NCBI GenBank assembly: GCA_025062155.1
Contig: JANXAM010000005.1
Span: 22,710 to 86,709, forward strand
DNA length: 64,000 nt
Source: Gloeomargarita sp. SKYB120
GTDB lineage: Bacteria; Cyanobacteriota; Cyanobacteriia; Gloeomargaritales; Gloeomargaritaceae
Direction: 5' to 3'
Position numbers and translations under genes: made by a program. Positions within the stretch are counted from its first letter, which is position 1. The number at the start of each line of letters is the position of its first letter. The notes under the pieces are model-generated. The model was not told where the DNA came from. It worked only from the letters and a program-made list of their open reading frames with translations, and did not search any database. Of this stretch, positions 10,899-20,920 are shown one piece after another.

Positions 10899-11635
10899 GC
10901 GTAGGGCAAATCAAACAACACTGTACTCATATAGCGTTCGGTCCAATCGCTGCCGAAGGCCCGTTCCAGCACCCGCCGCGTTTTGTCGTTTTGCTGCTGT
11001 TGCCGACAGTAGTAGCTCTGCTGCGAATGGTGCTGCTGTTGCAAAGGGGGGGATAAGGGCGTCGCCGTCTGCGCCTGCTGACAATGAAACTCGAGGATAC
11101 GGACAACGTAATCCACGAAACGCTGTTGCTCCGCTTCGTTCACGGGCCGAATGAACAGGCAAAATTCCGAGAAAATATCCCCCCAAGGCGGCAAAGGACG
11201 GGGTTGTTCAAAGTCACCTGGGGTGTGGGTGGAGAGGTAATCCACATACGCTGCCGGTAAGGAGTGGTCAATCCGCGTGGGCGACAAATCCACAATTGCC
11301 GCGCTCACCTGGCCCCGTCCCGCCACGATATCAGCCCCAAATATCGGCAGGTCGTAGCAGGGTCGGGGAAACATCACGCAGTGCAGGATGTCCAAACTCC
11401 CCCCCACCTGGGCCAATTCCAGATGCAACTTGCGAAAGTGGGTGCTTTGGTAGCAGATGTTGCGGATTTGCAGCCGTTCCCCCTCCAACTGCCCCTCTAC
11501 GTAGCCCAAATCCGACGGCAGTGGGTACGGTTCCAGGGGCAAATAGGTCTGCCAACCCTGGCGAATCACCTGCGTCAGTCGCTCAATCAACGGATGCAGA
11601 ATCACCCCAGCGTGCAACGCTCCACTCTCTAGCAT
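10895..11635 (-). CDS. pcyA: phycocyanobilin:ferredoxin oxidoreductase
   Basis: PcyA reduces biliverdin IXalpha to phycocyanobilin with four ferredoxin electrons, giving the chromophore of phycobilisomes and phytochromes. The 246-residue sequence shows the ferredoxin-dependent bilin reductase blocks: [46 protein letters not shown] with [12 protein letters not shown] (catalytic aspartate and neighbouring histidine region), and the C-terminal [19 protein letters not shown] glutamine-rich insert ([22 protein letters not shown]) precedes the last helix. It is followed directly by the J-domain gene. Confidence 0.95.
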   Translation of the reverse strand: MLESGALHAGVILHPLIERLTQVIRQGWQTYLPLEPYPLPSDLGYVEGQLEGERLQIRNICYQSTHFRKLHLELAQVGGSLDILHCVMFPRPCYDLPIFGADIVAGRGQVSAAIVDLSPTRIDHSLPAAYVDYLSTHTPGDFEQPRPLPPWGDIFSEFCLFIRPVNEAEQQRFVDYVVRILEFHCQQAQTATPLSPPLQQQHHSQQSYYCRQQQQNDKTRRVLERAFGSDWTERYMSTVLFDLPYA

Positions 11636-11684
11636 AGCCAGCCGGTCCCACCGTTTATGATCGAAAGAAAACGCGGTTGGAGCT

Positions 11685-12923
11685 GTGGCGCTTTCTCTTA
11701 CCTACGTCTTACCGCCGGTTCTGGGCGCGGTCATCGGCTATTTCACCAACGACATCGCTATTCGCATGCTGTTTCGACCCTACCGCGCCTGGTACATTGG
11801 TCGCTATCGGGTGCCCTTTACCCCGGGCTTGATCCCCAGCAACCAGAGTCGTTTGGCCGGTCGCATCGCCGATACCATTACTAGCTCCTTGCTCACCCCA
11901 GAAGAATTACAAAAGATTGCCCGCCGGTTATTGCAACTCGAGCGCACCCAGGCCGCCATTTATTGGCTATTGCAAACAGCGCTCAACCAGGTCAAACTGG
12001 ACGCCTACAAAGCCCGCACCGCCAAAATTCTCGCTGGCATTTTGCACGATTTTCTCGGTCAATCCCTGCCCCGCTTGGTGCGCATCTTGGCCCGCCAGGA
12101 AGATTTTTTAGCCGAACAGGTGAACCAGATTTTTGATCGGTTTTTGCTGGAATTTCGCCTGTCGCCTGCCCAAGCTGAACAGCTAGCCGATTGGTTACTC
12201 GAAACGGTTTTAACGCCTGATTTCCTGCGCCAAACCCTGGTGGATTTTCTAACCGATGAAGCGATTGACGTGATTGACCAGGATTTGCGGGAACAAACCA
12301 CAGGGACGTACTGGGTCGTGGCTAATTTATTCGGGGTGCGCAATGGGTTGCTGCGGCTGCGCCAATTTTGTATCGAAGAACCGGAGGTTGCCAACCAACG
12401 CTTGGCCAAGCTGATGAACTCGCTCCAGTTGCGCCACCGCTTGACCGAATTATTCCAGGAATTGTCGCTCCAAAACTTGCCGGTGGTCACGGTGCATCGC
12501 CTGCGTAAACAACTGCGGGAGCTGGTGCGCGAATACCTGCAAACCGACGGCCCCCTGCTCATTCAAAACCTGAGCAACTCGCTGAATTGGGATGAAATTG
12601 CCCATTTAATTCTCACCCGCCTGCGCAATTCACCGGTGATGAATACGTCCCTGAGTTTGATCAGCGAAGAACTCGCCCTAATTATCGAACGCTATCTCGA
12701 AAAAGACCTGGAGCAATTGATTGCCCGGGTAATTCCCATCTTGGATATTGACCAGGCCATTATTGACCGGGTTAATGCCACATCGCCTGCCGATCTAGAA
12801 GCAGGGATTCAGGGGATTGTGCGCAGTGAATTACAGGCGATTGTGAATCTAGGGGGCATCCTGGGTTTCCTGGTGGGACTAGGGCAATCCCTGTTGCTCT
12901 GGTGGCAAGCAAACCTGGTATAG
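11685..12923 (+). CDS. DUF445 family membrane-associated protein
   Basis: The 412-residue protein opens with a membrane segment and the DUF445 signature [29 protein letters not shown], then [25 protein letters not shown] long helical middle follows and a second hydrophobic segment closes the protein ([19 protein letters not shown]). B. subtilis YheB is a relative; the function is unknown. Translation begins at a GTG; nothing upstream in frame is conserved. Confidence 0.85.
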   Translation: MALSLTYVLPPVLGAVIGYFTNDIAIRMLFRPYRAWYIGRYRVPFTPGLIPSNQSRLAGRIADTITSSLLTPEELQKIARRLLQLERTQAAIYWLLQTALNQVKLDAYKARTAKILAGILHDFLGQSLPRLVRILARQEDFLAEQVNQIFDRFLLEFRLSPAQAEQLADWLLETVLTPDFLRQTLVDFLTDEAIDVIDQDLREQTTGTYWVVANLFGVRNGLLRLRQFCIEEPEVANQRLAKLMNSLQLRHRLTELFQELSLQNLPVVTVHRLRKQLRELVREYLQTDGPLLIQNLSNSLNWDEIAHLILTRLRNSPVMNTSLSLISEELALIIERYLEKDLEQLIARVIPILDIDQAIIDRVNATSPADLEAGIQGIVRSELQAIVNLGGILGFLVGLGQSLLLWWQANLV

Positions 12924-12951
12924 TGACAGTGGCCCTTTACGTTTCTTTACC

Positions 12952-13785
12952 ATGCCGGACGTCCGCCTGCTGGTGCTGGATTTAGACGGTACCATCGTGG
13001 GTGAAGACAACTGCATTACGCCAGCCGTTAAAGCTGCGATTCAACAAGTCCGCGAGCGGGGAATCAAAGTGGCGATTGCGACAGGTCGGATGTACCGGTC
13101 AGCATTACGGTTTCATCAGGAGCTGGGGTTGACGTTACCGCTGTTGAGTTATCAGGGCGCTTGGATTCAGGACCCCCACACCGGTTATCAGCATCGCCAC
13201 TGGCCGATTGACCCCCAGCGAGCCTTGGAGTTGCTGGACTACTTTGAACAAGCCGATTTACGACCCCATTTGTCCATTCATTTCTATCTCAATGACCAGC
13301 TTTATGTGCAGGAGATGCGTCCCGATACAGATCAATACGCCAAGCGCACCTTAATCGAACCCATTTTGGTCGAAGATTTGCGCGAGGTGGTCGCAGCGGT
13401 CAAGGTAGCCCCAACGAAAGTTTTGGCGGTCAGTGAAAATCCGCAGGTGATTGAAGCGCTGCTCCACACCCTACAGAAACGGTATCGCCGGGATGAATTG
13501 TATTTAACGCGCTCAGCGCCCATTTATTTTGAAGCGGCCAATCCCCAGGTGAACAAGGGTGTGGCGGTGCAGTATCTGGCGGAGGAATTGTTAGGTCTGA
13601 CGCGCGAGCAAGTGGTGGCAATTGGCGACAATTACAACGACCTGGAAATGTTGCAGTATGCGGGGGTGGGAATTGCCATGGGCAATGCGCCATTGGATGT
13701 ACAGAGACAGGCGGATTGGGTGGCTCCCAGCGTGGAAGAAGACGGAGTGGTGGCCGCTATTGAAACCTGGGTTTTGCCGGGATGA
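12952..13785 (+). CDS. Cof-type HAD phosphatase
   Basis: The 277-residue protein has all HAD motifs of the Cof/YidA subgroup: LVLDLDGTIVGED (nucleophile and acid aspartates, residues 7-19), IATGRMYRSA, a lysine in the NKGVAVQYL block, and GDNYNDLEMLQYAG. The cap domain lies between motifs I and III. Substrates of such enzymes are small phosphorylated metabolites and cannot be predicted here. The stop overlaps the next gene's ATG by four bases. Confidence 0.88.
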   Translation: MPDVRLLVLDLDGTIVGEDNCITPAVKAAIQQVRERGIKVAIATGRMYRSALRFHQELGLTLPLLSYQGAWIQDPHTGYQHRHWPIDPQRALELLDYFEQADLRPHLSIHFYLNDQLYVQEMRPDTDQYAKRTLIEPILVEDLREVVAAVKVAPTKVLAVSENPQVIEALLHTLQKRYRRDELYLTRSAPIYFEAANPQVNKGVAVQYLAEELLGLTREQVVAIGDNYNDLEMLQYAGVGIAMGNAPLDVQRQADWVAPSVEEDGVVAAIETWVLPG

Positions 13786-14828
13786 ATCGCACCTATTGCA
13801 CCAGTGCCTTTCTGCAACGAACGGGCCAGAAAACGCAGGCGGTCTTTGGGTGGAGCCAGCGGGAACCAATGGATTTGCCATTACCCGCCCAATGGGCCAT
13901 TCTGGAGTGTTTTTTGCAGCCGCAAACACCCGCGTCTGCCTACGAGATATATCGCGCGCGCCAAACCCAATCCCCCAAGATGAACCTGTCGCAATTCGGT
14001 GAGCCGTTGTTGCTCAAAATGATGCAGGGGGAGGTGGTCTATTTGGCCCAGGGGTTCGCCAGTTATTTGGAACCGGAGCAGCAGGCCAATTTAACCCAGG
14101 AAGTTCCCCTATTTGCCCCTTATCCAGCACTGGCGTTTGCAGAATTTGAACAGTTGTTTCAAGAGCTGGTGATGCAGGGGTTGATTGTACCGGCAGTGGG
14201 ACAAGTGGCCTGGGGAGATATACGCCGTTGGACGCCGATTTGTGCGATTACGGGATTTTCCCGTGGGACGCCCATTGACCGTTATTATCAAAAGCAATTT
14301 CTACAGCAGGTGAAAGAGAGAGTGAGGGGTAACGTTTTAGAGATTGGCGGCGTCGCAAAAGATTGGGAATTTTACCCGTTTGACCGCCAACAGATGACGG
14401 TTTACTGCTGCATGAATTTGACGGCGGGCGCTGGGGTGGATGTGGTTGCCGATGCCCACGACCCGCAAGCCACGACTGCTAATTTCTGGGATGTGGTTTT
14501 AATCTTTAATGTTTTGGAGCATTGTTACGACCCAGCGCGGGTCATTGCCAATATCCATACCTGGTTAAAACCGGGCGGCTGGTGTCTCGCGCTGGTTCCT
14601 ACGGCGCAACGATTGCATGACCGACCGGCGGATTACTGGCGGTTGTTGCCGGATGGTTTGCGCTATTTGTTCCGGCATTACTCTCGCTGCGAGCTATACA
14701 CCTACGGCAACACGTTAACAGTTGTGGCGACCTTTTTGGGTGTTGCCGCTGAGGAATTAACCGTTGCCGAACTGGACCAACATCACCCGGATTACCCCGT
14801 CATTGCCTGTGTGGCGGCGCAGAAATGA
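13782..14828 (+). CDS. class I SAM-dependent methyltransferase
   Basis: The 348-residue protein has an N-terminal domain of about 170 residues that I do not recognise, then a Rossmann methyltransferase core. Motif I reads VLEIGGVAKDWEFYP, a shortened glycine loop. The acidic residue region is VDVVADAHD, motif IV is FWDVVLIFNVLEHCYDPARVI, and HTWLKPGGWCLALVP follows. The extra N-terminal domain suggests a specialised substrate. It overlaps both neighbours by four bases, forming a run HAD phosphatase, methyltransferase, solute-binding protein. Confidence 0.78.
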   Translation: MNRTYCTSAFLQRTGQKTQAVFGWSQREPMDLPLPAQWAILECFLQPQTPASAYEIYRARQTQSPKMNLSQFGEPLLLKMMQGEVVYLAQGFASYLEPEQQANLTQEVPLFAPYPALAFAEFEQLFQELVMQGLIVPAVGQVAWGDIRRWTPICAITGFSRGTPIDRYYQKQFLQQVKERVRGNVLEIGGVAKDWEFYPFDRQQMTVYCCMNLTAGAGVDVVADAHDPQATTANFWDVVLIFNVLEHCYDPARVIANIHTWLKPGGWCLALVPTAQRLHDRPADYWRLLPDGLRYLFRHYSRCELYTYGNTLTVVATFLGVAAEELTVAELDQHHPDYPVIACVAAQK

Positions 14829-16066
14829 AACAGTTAGTTATCGGGTTACTCTTACTGTTTTTACTGCTGGGATGTCAACGGACAGAGACACCAGGGCCAT
14901 TGGTTTTGACGTTATGGCATGGCATTAACCCACCAGCTAACCGGGTGGTTTTTGAGCAGTTGGTCACCGACTTTAATGCCCGTCATACGGACATAAAAAT
15001 CCAGCCCATCTACATTGGCCAAGCTGACCAGCAATTTCCCAAAATTCTGACGGCCATTGTTGGCAATAGCCCGCCCGATTTGCTCTGGTTTGACAGTTTA
15101 TTGACGGGACGTTTGGTAGATTTACAGGGTGTGATTCCCCTGACCGATTGGTTGCAAGATGGGGGGTATTTGGACAACCTTGACCCAGCGCTGATCCCAG
15201 GCATGGAATTTGAAGGCGAATTGTGGTCAGTTCCGTTTACTACGAGCAATTTGGGGATTTTTTATCGCCCGGATTTGTTCGCTGAAGCTGGAATTAAAAC
15301 CTTGCCCCGCACCTGGGAGGAATTGGCGCAGGTCGCACAGAAATTGACGCAAGACCGGGATGGGGATGGCCGGCTGGACCAGTATGGGTTGCTGTTGCCC
15401 TTGGGGAAAGGGGAATGGACGGTCTTTTCCTGGTTGCCCTTTTGGTTTAGCGCTGGGGGAGAGGTGGCGAACCAAAGAATGCCGCTGCTGACCACGGCGA
15501 GTCTCAAGGCGTTGCGTTTCTGGCAAGAGTTGCTGCAAAGGGGTGTCGCAGTGCTATCGGCACCGGAGCGGGGGTACGAGCAGGAGTGGTTTATCCAGGG
15601 ACGGGTGGCGATGCAGATTACCGGGCCGTGGACGCTGGGGTATCTCACGCAGACGGGCGTGCCATTTGCCGTGATGCCGATTCCCCAAGCAGAACGTCCA
15701 GCCACCATTGTTGGCGGGGCAAATGTGTTTGTTATGCGCACCGATCCCCTTCGCCAACGGGCGGCGCTGCAGTTTTTGGACTATATTTTGAGTGATGAAT
15801 TTCAGGTGGCCTGGGCGGTGCAGACGGGGGCGTTACCAGTGACCCAATCGGCGCGACGGGACCCCACGTATCAGGCCTTTTTAACAAACCATCCCCTGCT
15901 GCAAGTGTTCCTAGACCAGATGCCGTTTGCCTATTCCCGTCCCAACGGTCCGAATTACAACCGCGTGTCGAACTGCCTAGGGCGGGCGATTGAAGCGACA
16001 TTGTTGGGGCAGGCGCCGGAGGTGGCCTTGGAGCGCTACGTCCGTTTCTGTCCAGGGGGGTCCTGA
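14825..16066 (+). CDS. extracellular solute-binding lipoprotein of a sugar ABC transporter
   Basis: The 413-residue protein has a lipoprotein signal peptide ending LLFLLLGC. The mature domain has the family 1 binding-protein pattern: LVLTLWHGINPPANRVVFEQL, then DFNARHTDIKIQPIYIG, the ILTAIVGNSPPDLLWFDS cleft segment and EEWFIQGRVAMQITGPW-like QEWFIQGRVAMQITGP. Likely ligands are oligosaccharides or glycerol derivatives. No permease or ATPase of this transporter is next to it, so the rest of the system is probably elsewhere. Confidence 0.87.
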   Translation: MKQLVIGLLLLFLLLGCQRTETPGPLVLTLWHGINPPANRVVFEQLVTDFNARHTDIKIQPIYIGQADQQFPKILTAIVGNSPPDLLWFDSLLTGRLVDLQGVIPLTDWLQDGGYLDNLDPALIPGMEFEGELWSVPFTTSNLGIFYRPDLFAEAGIKTLPRTWEELAQVAQKLTQDRDGDGRLDQYGLLLPLGKGEWTVFSWLPFWFSAGGEVANQRMPLLTTASLKALRFWQELLQRGVAVLSAPERGYEQEWFIQGRVAMQITGPWTLGYLTQTGVPFAVMPIPQAERPATIVGGANVFVMRTDPLRQRAALQFLDYILSDEFQVAWAVQTGALPVTQSARRDPTYQAFLTNHPLLQVFLDQMPFAYSRPNGPNYNRVSNCLGRAIEATLLGQAPEVALERYVRFCPGGS

Positions 16067-16067
16067 G

Positions 16068-16847
16068 GTGACGGAGCATCCTGTTGCCCTAGGGACCTTT
16101 GCCAGCCTGGTGGCTGGTTTAGGAAGTGGCCTAGGGGCCTTACCCGTGTTGCTCCCTATCGCGCTCACCGTCGGTCTCCAGGCCCTGCTTTTGGGATTTG
16201 GGGGCGGGGTGATGCTGGCGGCAACGGCGTTTTCGCTGGTGATTCCCGGAACTGAAGCGGCCTTGCAGTTAGGCTATCCCCAGGCTTGGGCGGCGGTGAG
16301 CATGGCCATCGGGATTTTGGTGGGGGGTGTGTTATTGGAACTGGCCCATAACTTTTTTCCCCATGAGCACTTTTTCAAGGGGCTAGAAGGAGGCCGGGCT
16401 GGTCATCTGAAACGCATCTGGCTGTTTGTCCTAGCGATTACCCTGCACAACTTTCCCGAGGGGCTGGCGGTGGGGGTCGGGTTCGGCGATGTGGAGGTGG
16501 GAAATCCCCTGGCGTTAACCGTGGGGATTGCCCTGCAAAATATCCCGGAGGGTTTGATAGTGGCGACATCGCTGCGGGGATTGGGATACGGGCGCTGGTT
16601 TGCGGTGGGAATTGCCCTGTTGACGGGATTGGTAGAACCGGTTGGCGGTTTGGTGGGCGCAGCGCTCGTCAGCCTCAGCCGGCAAATTCTCCCCTGGGGT
16701 ATGGCGCTGGCCGCAGGCGCAATGTTGTTTGTAATCAGCGACGAAATTATCCCAGAGTCGCACCGGCGCGGCTTAGAACGACAGGGGACTGCAGGCGTCA
16801 TGCTGGGGTTTGTGGTGATGCTGGTGCTGGATGTGGCCTTGGCGTGA
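16068..16847 (+). CDS. ZIP-family metal transporter
   Basis: This 259-residue protein has eight hydrophobic segments with the ZIP metal-site motifs LAITLHNFPEGLAVGVGFG in helix IV and IALQNIPEGLIVATSL in helix V, the two HNxPEG/QNxPEG sites that coordinate Zn or related divalent ions. A short histidine-containing loop (NFFPHEHFFKG) lies between helices III and IV. I place the start at a GTG one base after the previous TGA, with a purine-rich GGGGGG upstream; the longer frame is a shadow of the binding-protein gene. Confidence 0.87.
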   Translation: MTEHPVALGTFASLVAGLGSGLGALPVLLPIALTVGLQALLLGFGGGVMLAATAFSLVIPGTEAALQLGYPQAWAAVSMAIGILVGGVLLELAHNFFPHEHFFKGLEGGRAGHLKRIWLFVLAITLHNFPEGLAVGVGFGDVEVGNPLALTVGIALQNIPEGLIVATSLRGLGYGRWFAVGIALLTGLVEPVGGLVGAALVSLSRQILPWGMALAAGAMLFVISDEIIPESHRRGLERQGTAGVMLGFVVMLVLDVALA

Positions 16848-16900
16848 CCCCCCGTACTACATAATTTTCGAGCCGGTTACTGTCAAGGTTTTTGTAAAAA

Positions 16901-16920
16901 ATTGCAGGATTGGTTGCAAT
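16901..16920. promoter_or_regulatory. inverted repeat upstream of rubrerythrin
   Basis: ATTGCA and TGCAAT form a perfect six-base inverted repeat separated by eight bases, in an AT-rich stretch about 80 bases before the rubrerythrin start. This spacing would suit a dimeric repressor or activator. I cannot assign it to PerR, Fur or any other regulator. Confidence 0.35.
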
Positions 16921-17000
16921 AAAATGAAACGGATTTTCGCGCCGGTATCGGTCATAATGCTGATGGCAACCTGTAGTCCATCGTGATGTAGGAGCTGAAC

Positions 17001-17543
17001 ATGAGTCTGAGCCATTTCCAAGAGGATTTCATGGGGATTGACCGGTTCTTCCAGGAAGCGGTGTACCACGATGAAACGGACTTGAACGCCGCCTCGACCG
17101 TGGAAGTGGAGATGTACGAGCACGAGTGTATGTACCCCACGTTTGCGGAAATTGCCCGCCAGGCCGGTCACCCGGAAATTGGGGCCATGTTTGATGCAAT
17201 TGCCCGCGAGGAGGGAGAACACGCGGAACTGGTGCGCCGGCTGTACAAGGACCTGGAGGTGAAGGACAGCCCGCAAACACTGGAGGCTAAGCGGCTGGTG
17301 GCGCAAATCCAAGCCCAGATGGAAGTGGTGGCCAAGGACCCGCGGGGGCTGCGGCGAGCGCTGGAAACAGCTCTGGAGGTGGAAACCATCGAGAGCGAAA
17401 AGACCTATCCGGCGTTTGTGGAACTGGCCCGCAGGCAAGGCAAAGAAGAAGTGGCGCGGGTGTTTGAAGAAATCGTCCGCTCGGAAACCCGGCACGCAGC
17501 TTGGGTGCGGCGGGCGCTAGAGTCCTTGCCGGCCCACGTCTAG
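17001..17543 (+). CDS. rubrerythrin-type diiron protein
   Basis: The 180-residue protein is a four-helix ferritin-like protein with two similar halves. Iron ligands can be seen in ASTVEVEMYEHECMYPTF and EEGEHAELVRRLY, and again in EVETIESEKTYPAFVEL and RSETRHAAWVRR. There is no C-terminal rubredoxin domain (no CxxC pairs), so electrons must come from a separate donor. Family members remove hydrogen peroxide. The ATG follows a GGAGCTGAAC ribosome site. The 153-base upstream gap contains an inverted repeat but no other gene. Confidence 0.87.
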   Translation: MSLSHFQEDFMGIDRFFQEAVYHDETDLNAASTVEVEMYEHECMYPTFAEIARQAGHPEIGAMFDAIAREEGEHAELVRRLYKDLEVKDSPQTLEAKRLVAQIQAQMEVVAKDPRGLRRALETALEVETIESEKTYPAFVELARRQGKEEVARVFEEIVRSETRHAAWVRRALESLPAHV

Positions 17544-17561
17544 ATTCCTGGGGGTTTTTGG

Positions 17562-18311
17562 TCAGGTCAAGCGGGTCAAGGTCACTCGGTAGCGGTCCTT
17601 CTTGGTGAGGGCAATCGCTCCGACAATCAGCCGCCCTTTCCCTCGGATAGCGACCACATCGCCAGTTTTGAGCAGGTGACTGGGTTGGGTGACGGTTTGC
17701 CAGTTGACCCGCACCTCCCCCTGTTTGATCCACGCCACCATCTTGGTACGGGATAACCCAAAACCGGCGGACGCTAGGGCATCCAGGCGCAGGGATGCCT
17801 CGACGGTGGTTAATTCTTTGGTGCGGGGTTCGGGCACCCGCAGTTCCGACCAGTCCAGGCGGCTGACGGTCACAGGGACAGAGCGCACCTGGGTGAGATG
17901 GGCGCAGAGAAAATCGGCCAATTCCGGTACGACGATGACCTGAGCGCCTCGTTCCCCTAGCACCAACAGGTCGCCTACCTTGTCTCGCACAATGCCGGTG
18001 GCAAGGATGGCGCCAAGAAAATCGCGGTGGCTGGCGGGGTCAAAGAGAAAGTTGCCCTGAATGCCCAGCAGCGCTAGGGGCACATCTGCGGTTGACAGAG
18101 ACATCGCTGCCGGCGCTAGGGCGACACGCACGCGCTCGGCTTGGGGATACCCACCCCAGGCGACCCACTGCACTGTACTCAAGCGGCGGCAGTAATCTTC
18201 TACCACCTGGACATCGGGGGGGCTGAGCATATCGCTGACCACCACTTGCCAGGTGCGTTCAGCGCGGTCAATCCAGTCCTCCAAACGGGCTAGCAGGTCG
18301 GGAGCAGCCAT
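17562..18311 (-). CDS. photosystem II S4-domain protein (YlmH-like)
   Basis: The 249-residue protein matches the cyanobacterial and plastid PSII S4-domain family (TIGR03069), related to YlmH. The C-terminal S4 RNA-binding domain is visible as LRLDALASAGFGLSRTKMVAWIKQGEVRVNWQ followed by LLKTGDVVAIRGKGRLIV. The N-terminal part contains RVRVALAP and LGIQGNFLFDPASHRDFLGAIL, the YlmH-type fold. It probably binds structured RNA. It ends 18 bases from the convergent rubrerythrin gene. Confidence 0.87.
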   Translation of the reverse strand: MAAPDLLARLEDWIDRAERTWQVVVSDMLSPPDVQVVEDYCRRLSTVQWVAWGGYPQAERVRVALAPAAMSLSTADVPLALLGIQGNFLFDPASHRDFLGAILATGIVRDKVGDLLVLGERGAQVIVVPELADFLCAHLTQVRSVPVTVSRLDWSELRVPEPRTKELTTVEASLRLDALASAGFGLSRTKMVAWIKQGEVRVNWQTVTQPSHLLKTGDVVAIRGKGRLIVGAIALTKKDRYRVTLTRLT

Positions 18312-18312
18312 C

Positions 18313-19401
18313 TCACGACGACGGCGGGGCGGCGTAGGTTACCACGCCATTGGGCATGATGGTTCCCTTGAAAATCGTGTCCCGGAGATAGGTTCCCTGC
18401 ATCTGGGCGTGGTTGAGACTGGCCTCGGATAGGTCGGCCCGCTCCAGATTCGTGCGCAGCAGGTTGCTCCAGGTCAAATCAGCGGCGGTCAAGTTGGCCT
18501 GGGAGAGGTTTGCATCGGCGAGGTAGGCGCCGCTTAGGTTGGCCCGCGATAGGTCGGCCTGCACCAGCTTCGCCTCCGTCAGGTTGGTTTGGGACAGGTC
18601 GGCTCGGCTCAAGTCAGCCCGGCTCAAGTCGGCTCCGGCAAAGTTAGCTCCTGTGGCCATGACCCGGCTCAAGGTCGCCTCGGTAAATTGAGCCAGGCGG
18701 GCATCGGCTTGGCGGAGATTGGTAATGCTGCGGGGTTCGCTGGCCAGGATCGCCCGGTTGAGATTGGCCCGCACCAGGCGGGTTCCTGTTAAATTAGCCC
18801 CCCGCAAGTTGGCCTGGGACAAATCCGCATCCGTCAGGTCACAGCCCTGTAAGTTCGCCTGGGACAAATCGGCGCCCCGGAAACACGTCTCCCGTAAATT
18901 CAGCTCACTCAAGTCCACACCACTCAGGTTAGCCTGGCTAAAGTTGCGTTCCCCCTGCTGCAGGCGGTGGCGTATCTCCGCTGTGGCAACGGTCTGGGTT
19001 GGCGACTGGAAACGTTGCGGTGGAATCGTCTGGGGACGCAGGGTATCTATCTGTTCTCGGACCCGTTGGCCGATTTGGGATTGCTGTTGCAGGGTTTCCC
19101 GCAGCCGAGCGAGACGTTCCTGCACCGATTGGCCCCGCATGGCTGGAGTTACGGTCAAAGTTTCGGCCCAGCGGGGGATCTCTTCGCCGCGAACCCGGCC
19201 AAACACGAGCAACGAACGGATGTCCATCTCCCGCAGGCGCGGCAAATTTTCCCGCAGGCACGTCATGGTTTGGGTCACCGGCGGCACCGTTGCACCCTCC
19301 ACCAGGAGGCGCAACTGTCCATTGTCTAAAACCCCCTGGCCCGTACAGTCCAGCGGGGCGAGGCTGGTCCGTAACCAGTCCGTTAACTCCGGAGTCGTCA
19401 T
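18313..19401 (-). CDS. pentapeptide-repeat protein with unique N-terminal domain
   Basis: A 362-residue protein. The first 150 residues form an N-terminal domain I do not recognise ([20 protein letters not shown], then [20 protein letters not shown]). From about residue 160 onward come some 30 A(D/N)Lxx pentapeptides predicted to form a right-handed quadrilateral beta helix. I start at [10 protein letters not shown] because the 43 residues upstream look non-coding. Such helices can mimic DNA or serve as scaffolds; no specific role can be read here. The gene follows a second pentapeptide gene on the same strand. Confidence 0.8.
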   Translation of the reverse strand: MTTPELTDWLRTSLAPLDCTGQGVLDNGQLRLLVEGATVPPVTQTMTCLRENLPRLREMDIRSLLVFGRVRGEEIPRWAETLTVTPAMRGQSVQERLARLRETLQQQSQIGQRVREQIDTLRPQTIPPQRFQSPTQTVATAEIRHRLQQGERNFSQANLSGVDLSELNLRETCFRGADLSQANLQGCDLTDADLSQANLRGANLTGTRLVRANLNRAILASEPRSITNLRQADARLAQFTEATLSRVMATGANFAGADLSRADLSRADLSQTNLTEAKLVQADLSRANLSGAYLADANLSQANLTAADLTWSNLLRTNLERADLSEASLNHAQMQGTYLRDTIFKGTIMPNGVVTYAAPPSS

Positions 19402-19513
19402 ACCGGTAGCTCTAGCATAGGTTTGTGCGCATGGGGATCCATCCTTCAACGTAACCCAACCACCCAGGCCGTCCCAATGAGCGAAATCACTCGGCCAAAT
19501 GCTAGCACGATTC

Positions 19514-20230
19514 TCAGCCCACTGCGGCATCCATCACCCGGCCATCGGGCAAGGTCGCGCCGGTCAGGTCCACATCTGTGAGAATCGCCCGTTGCCAATC
19601 CACCTCGAGCAGGTAGGCCTCCCGCAAGTTGGCCCCCTGGAGTATCGCCCCGTTCAAACTAGCCCCCTTCAAATTGGCGCCCTGAAGATTGGCCGCCCGC
19701 AGGACCGCCCGCGAGAGGTCCACCTCCCGGAGGCTGGCTCCCGCCAGGTTGGCTTCCCGCAGAACCGCCCGGCAGAGGTCTCCTTGCCAAAAATTGGCCC
19801 CCCGCGCGTCCAACTGGTAGAGGTACGCCCCGCTCAGGTCCACGTTGGTTAAATCGGCATGGAGGAGCAACGCCCCACTCAAATCGGCCCGGCTTAGGTT
19901 CGCGCCGCTGAGATCCGCCCGCGTCAAGTCCGCCCCCGCTAATACCGCCCCTACCAGCTTTGCCAGGGCCAGATTGGCCTCCACCAAGCGGCAATCACTC
20001 AAATCCGCCTCGCGCAACACCGCCTGTTTGAGTTTCGCCTGGGTCAAATTCGCGCCAGCTAGATAAGCTCCGGTCAAGCGCGCCCCGCTCAGATCGGCAC
20101 CGGCGAGATTGGCCTCGCTCAAGTTCACCCCGTTGAGGGCGGCTCGGTACAAATCCGCCCCCTGCAAATCCAGGCCGCTAAACTCGCGCTCTCCAGCTTG
20201 GTAGCGTTCCAGCAGTTCCTCGGCATTCAT
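19514..20230 (-). CDS. pentapeptide-repeat protein
   Basis: A 238-residue protein almost entirely made of pentapeptides after the short leader [21 protein letters not shown]. That leader ([14 protein letters not shown]) is the same type as the one before the repeats in the 607-residue PATAN regulator at 50.6 kb, indicating a common cyanobacterial pentapeptide module. About 40 coils of A(D/N)LxG can be read without interruption, ending with [14 protein letters not shown]. No signal peptide is present. It lies three bases downstream of purQ's stop on the same strand. Confidence 0.85.
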   Translation of the reverse strand: MNAEELLERYQAGEREFSGLDLQGADLYRAALNGVNLSEANLAGADLSGARLTGAYLAGANLTQAKLKQAVLREADLSDCRLVEANLALAKLVGAVLAGADLTRADLSGANLSRADLSGALLLHADLTNVDLSGAYLYQLDARGANFWQGDLCRAVLREANLAGASLREVDLSRAVLRAANLQGANLKGASLNGAILQGANLREAYLLEVDWQRAILTDVDLTGATLPDGRVMDAAVG

Positions 20231-20233
20231 GGC

Positions 20234-20920
20234 TCAACGACCCCGACCGGTAGCCCCAGCATACCACGCCAGCAGGCTCTGAAACAGTCCGAGCCCATCG
20301 GTGGCCCCCAAGTCGGCGTCGCTGGCTCGCTCCGGGTGGGGCATCATTCCCAGCACGTTCCCCCGACGGTTACAAATGCCGGCGATGTCGGCCACTGAAC
20401 CGTTGGGATTGGGAGGTAGATAACGAAATACCACCTGCTGATGCCGTTCTAAATCCTGTAGAACCGCCGGTTCCGCGTAGTAACACCCCTCGCCGTGAGC
20501 AATCGGCAATGTCAACACCTGGTGGCGCTGGTAGCGGCACGTCCAGGGCAAATCCACCCGCTCCACCCGCACAGGCACCCGGTCGCAGATAAACTGCAAA
20601 TCCCGATTGCGCATCAGGGCCCCTGGCAACAGACCCACCTCCGTCAGGATTTGGAATCCATTGCACACGCCCAACACCCAGCCGCCCGCTTCCGCATGGC
20701 GGAGAACCGCTGGCATCACCGGCGAGAACCGAGCCAGGGCGCCGCAACGCAAGTAGTCCCCGTAGCTGAACCCGCCAGGCAGGACCACGACCTCCACATC
20801 TCCCAACTCCGTCTCCTCATGCCAGATAAAGCGCGTGGGCTGACCGAGCAGATGCTGCGTGACCCAGGCCATATCGCGGTCGCAGTTTGACCCCGGAAAC
20901 ACGACAATGCCCCACTTCAC
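20234..20920 (-). CDS. purQ: phosphoribosylformylglycinamidine synthase, glutaminase subunit
   Basis: PurQ supplies ammonia from glutamine to PurL in the fourth step of purine synthesis. The 228-residue class I amidotransferase contains [10 protein letters not shown], the oxyanion block [19 protein letters not shown], the nucleophile in [21 protein letters not shown] and the catalytic His-Glu in GMMPHPERA. The start is a GTG overlapping the purS stop by four bases (GTGA). PurL is not in the window. Confidence 0.95.
   Translation of the reverse strand: MKWGIVVFPGSNCDRDMAWVTQHLLGQPTRFIWHEETELGDVEVVVLPGGFSYGDYLRCGALARFSPVMPAVLRHAEAGGWVLGVCNGFQILTEVGLLPGALMRNRDLQFICDRVPVRVERVDLPWTCRYQRHQVLTLPIAHGEGCYYAEPAVLQDLERHQQVVFRYLPPNPNGSVADIAGICNRRGNVLGMMPHPERASDADLGATDGLGLFQSLLAWYAGATGRGR

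Noticed and set aside
16857..17495. 212-codon open frame antisense to rubrerythrin
   Set aside because: It mirrors the rubrerythrin gene, has biased His/Leu composition and no recognisable motif.
18589..20066. Plus-strand frames across the pentapeptide genes
   Set aside because: Their periodic composition is only the complement of the A(D/N)Lxx repeats.
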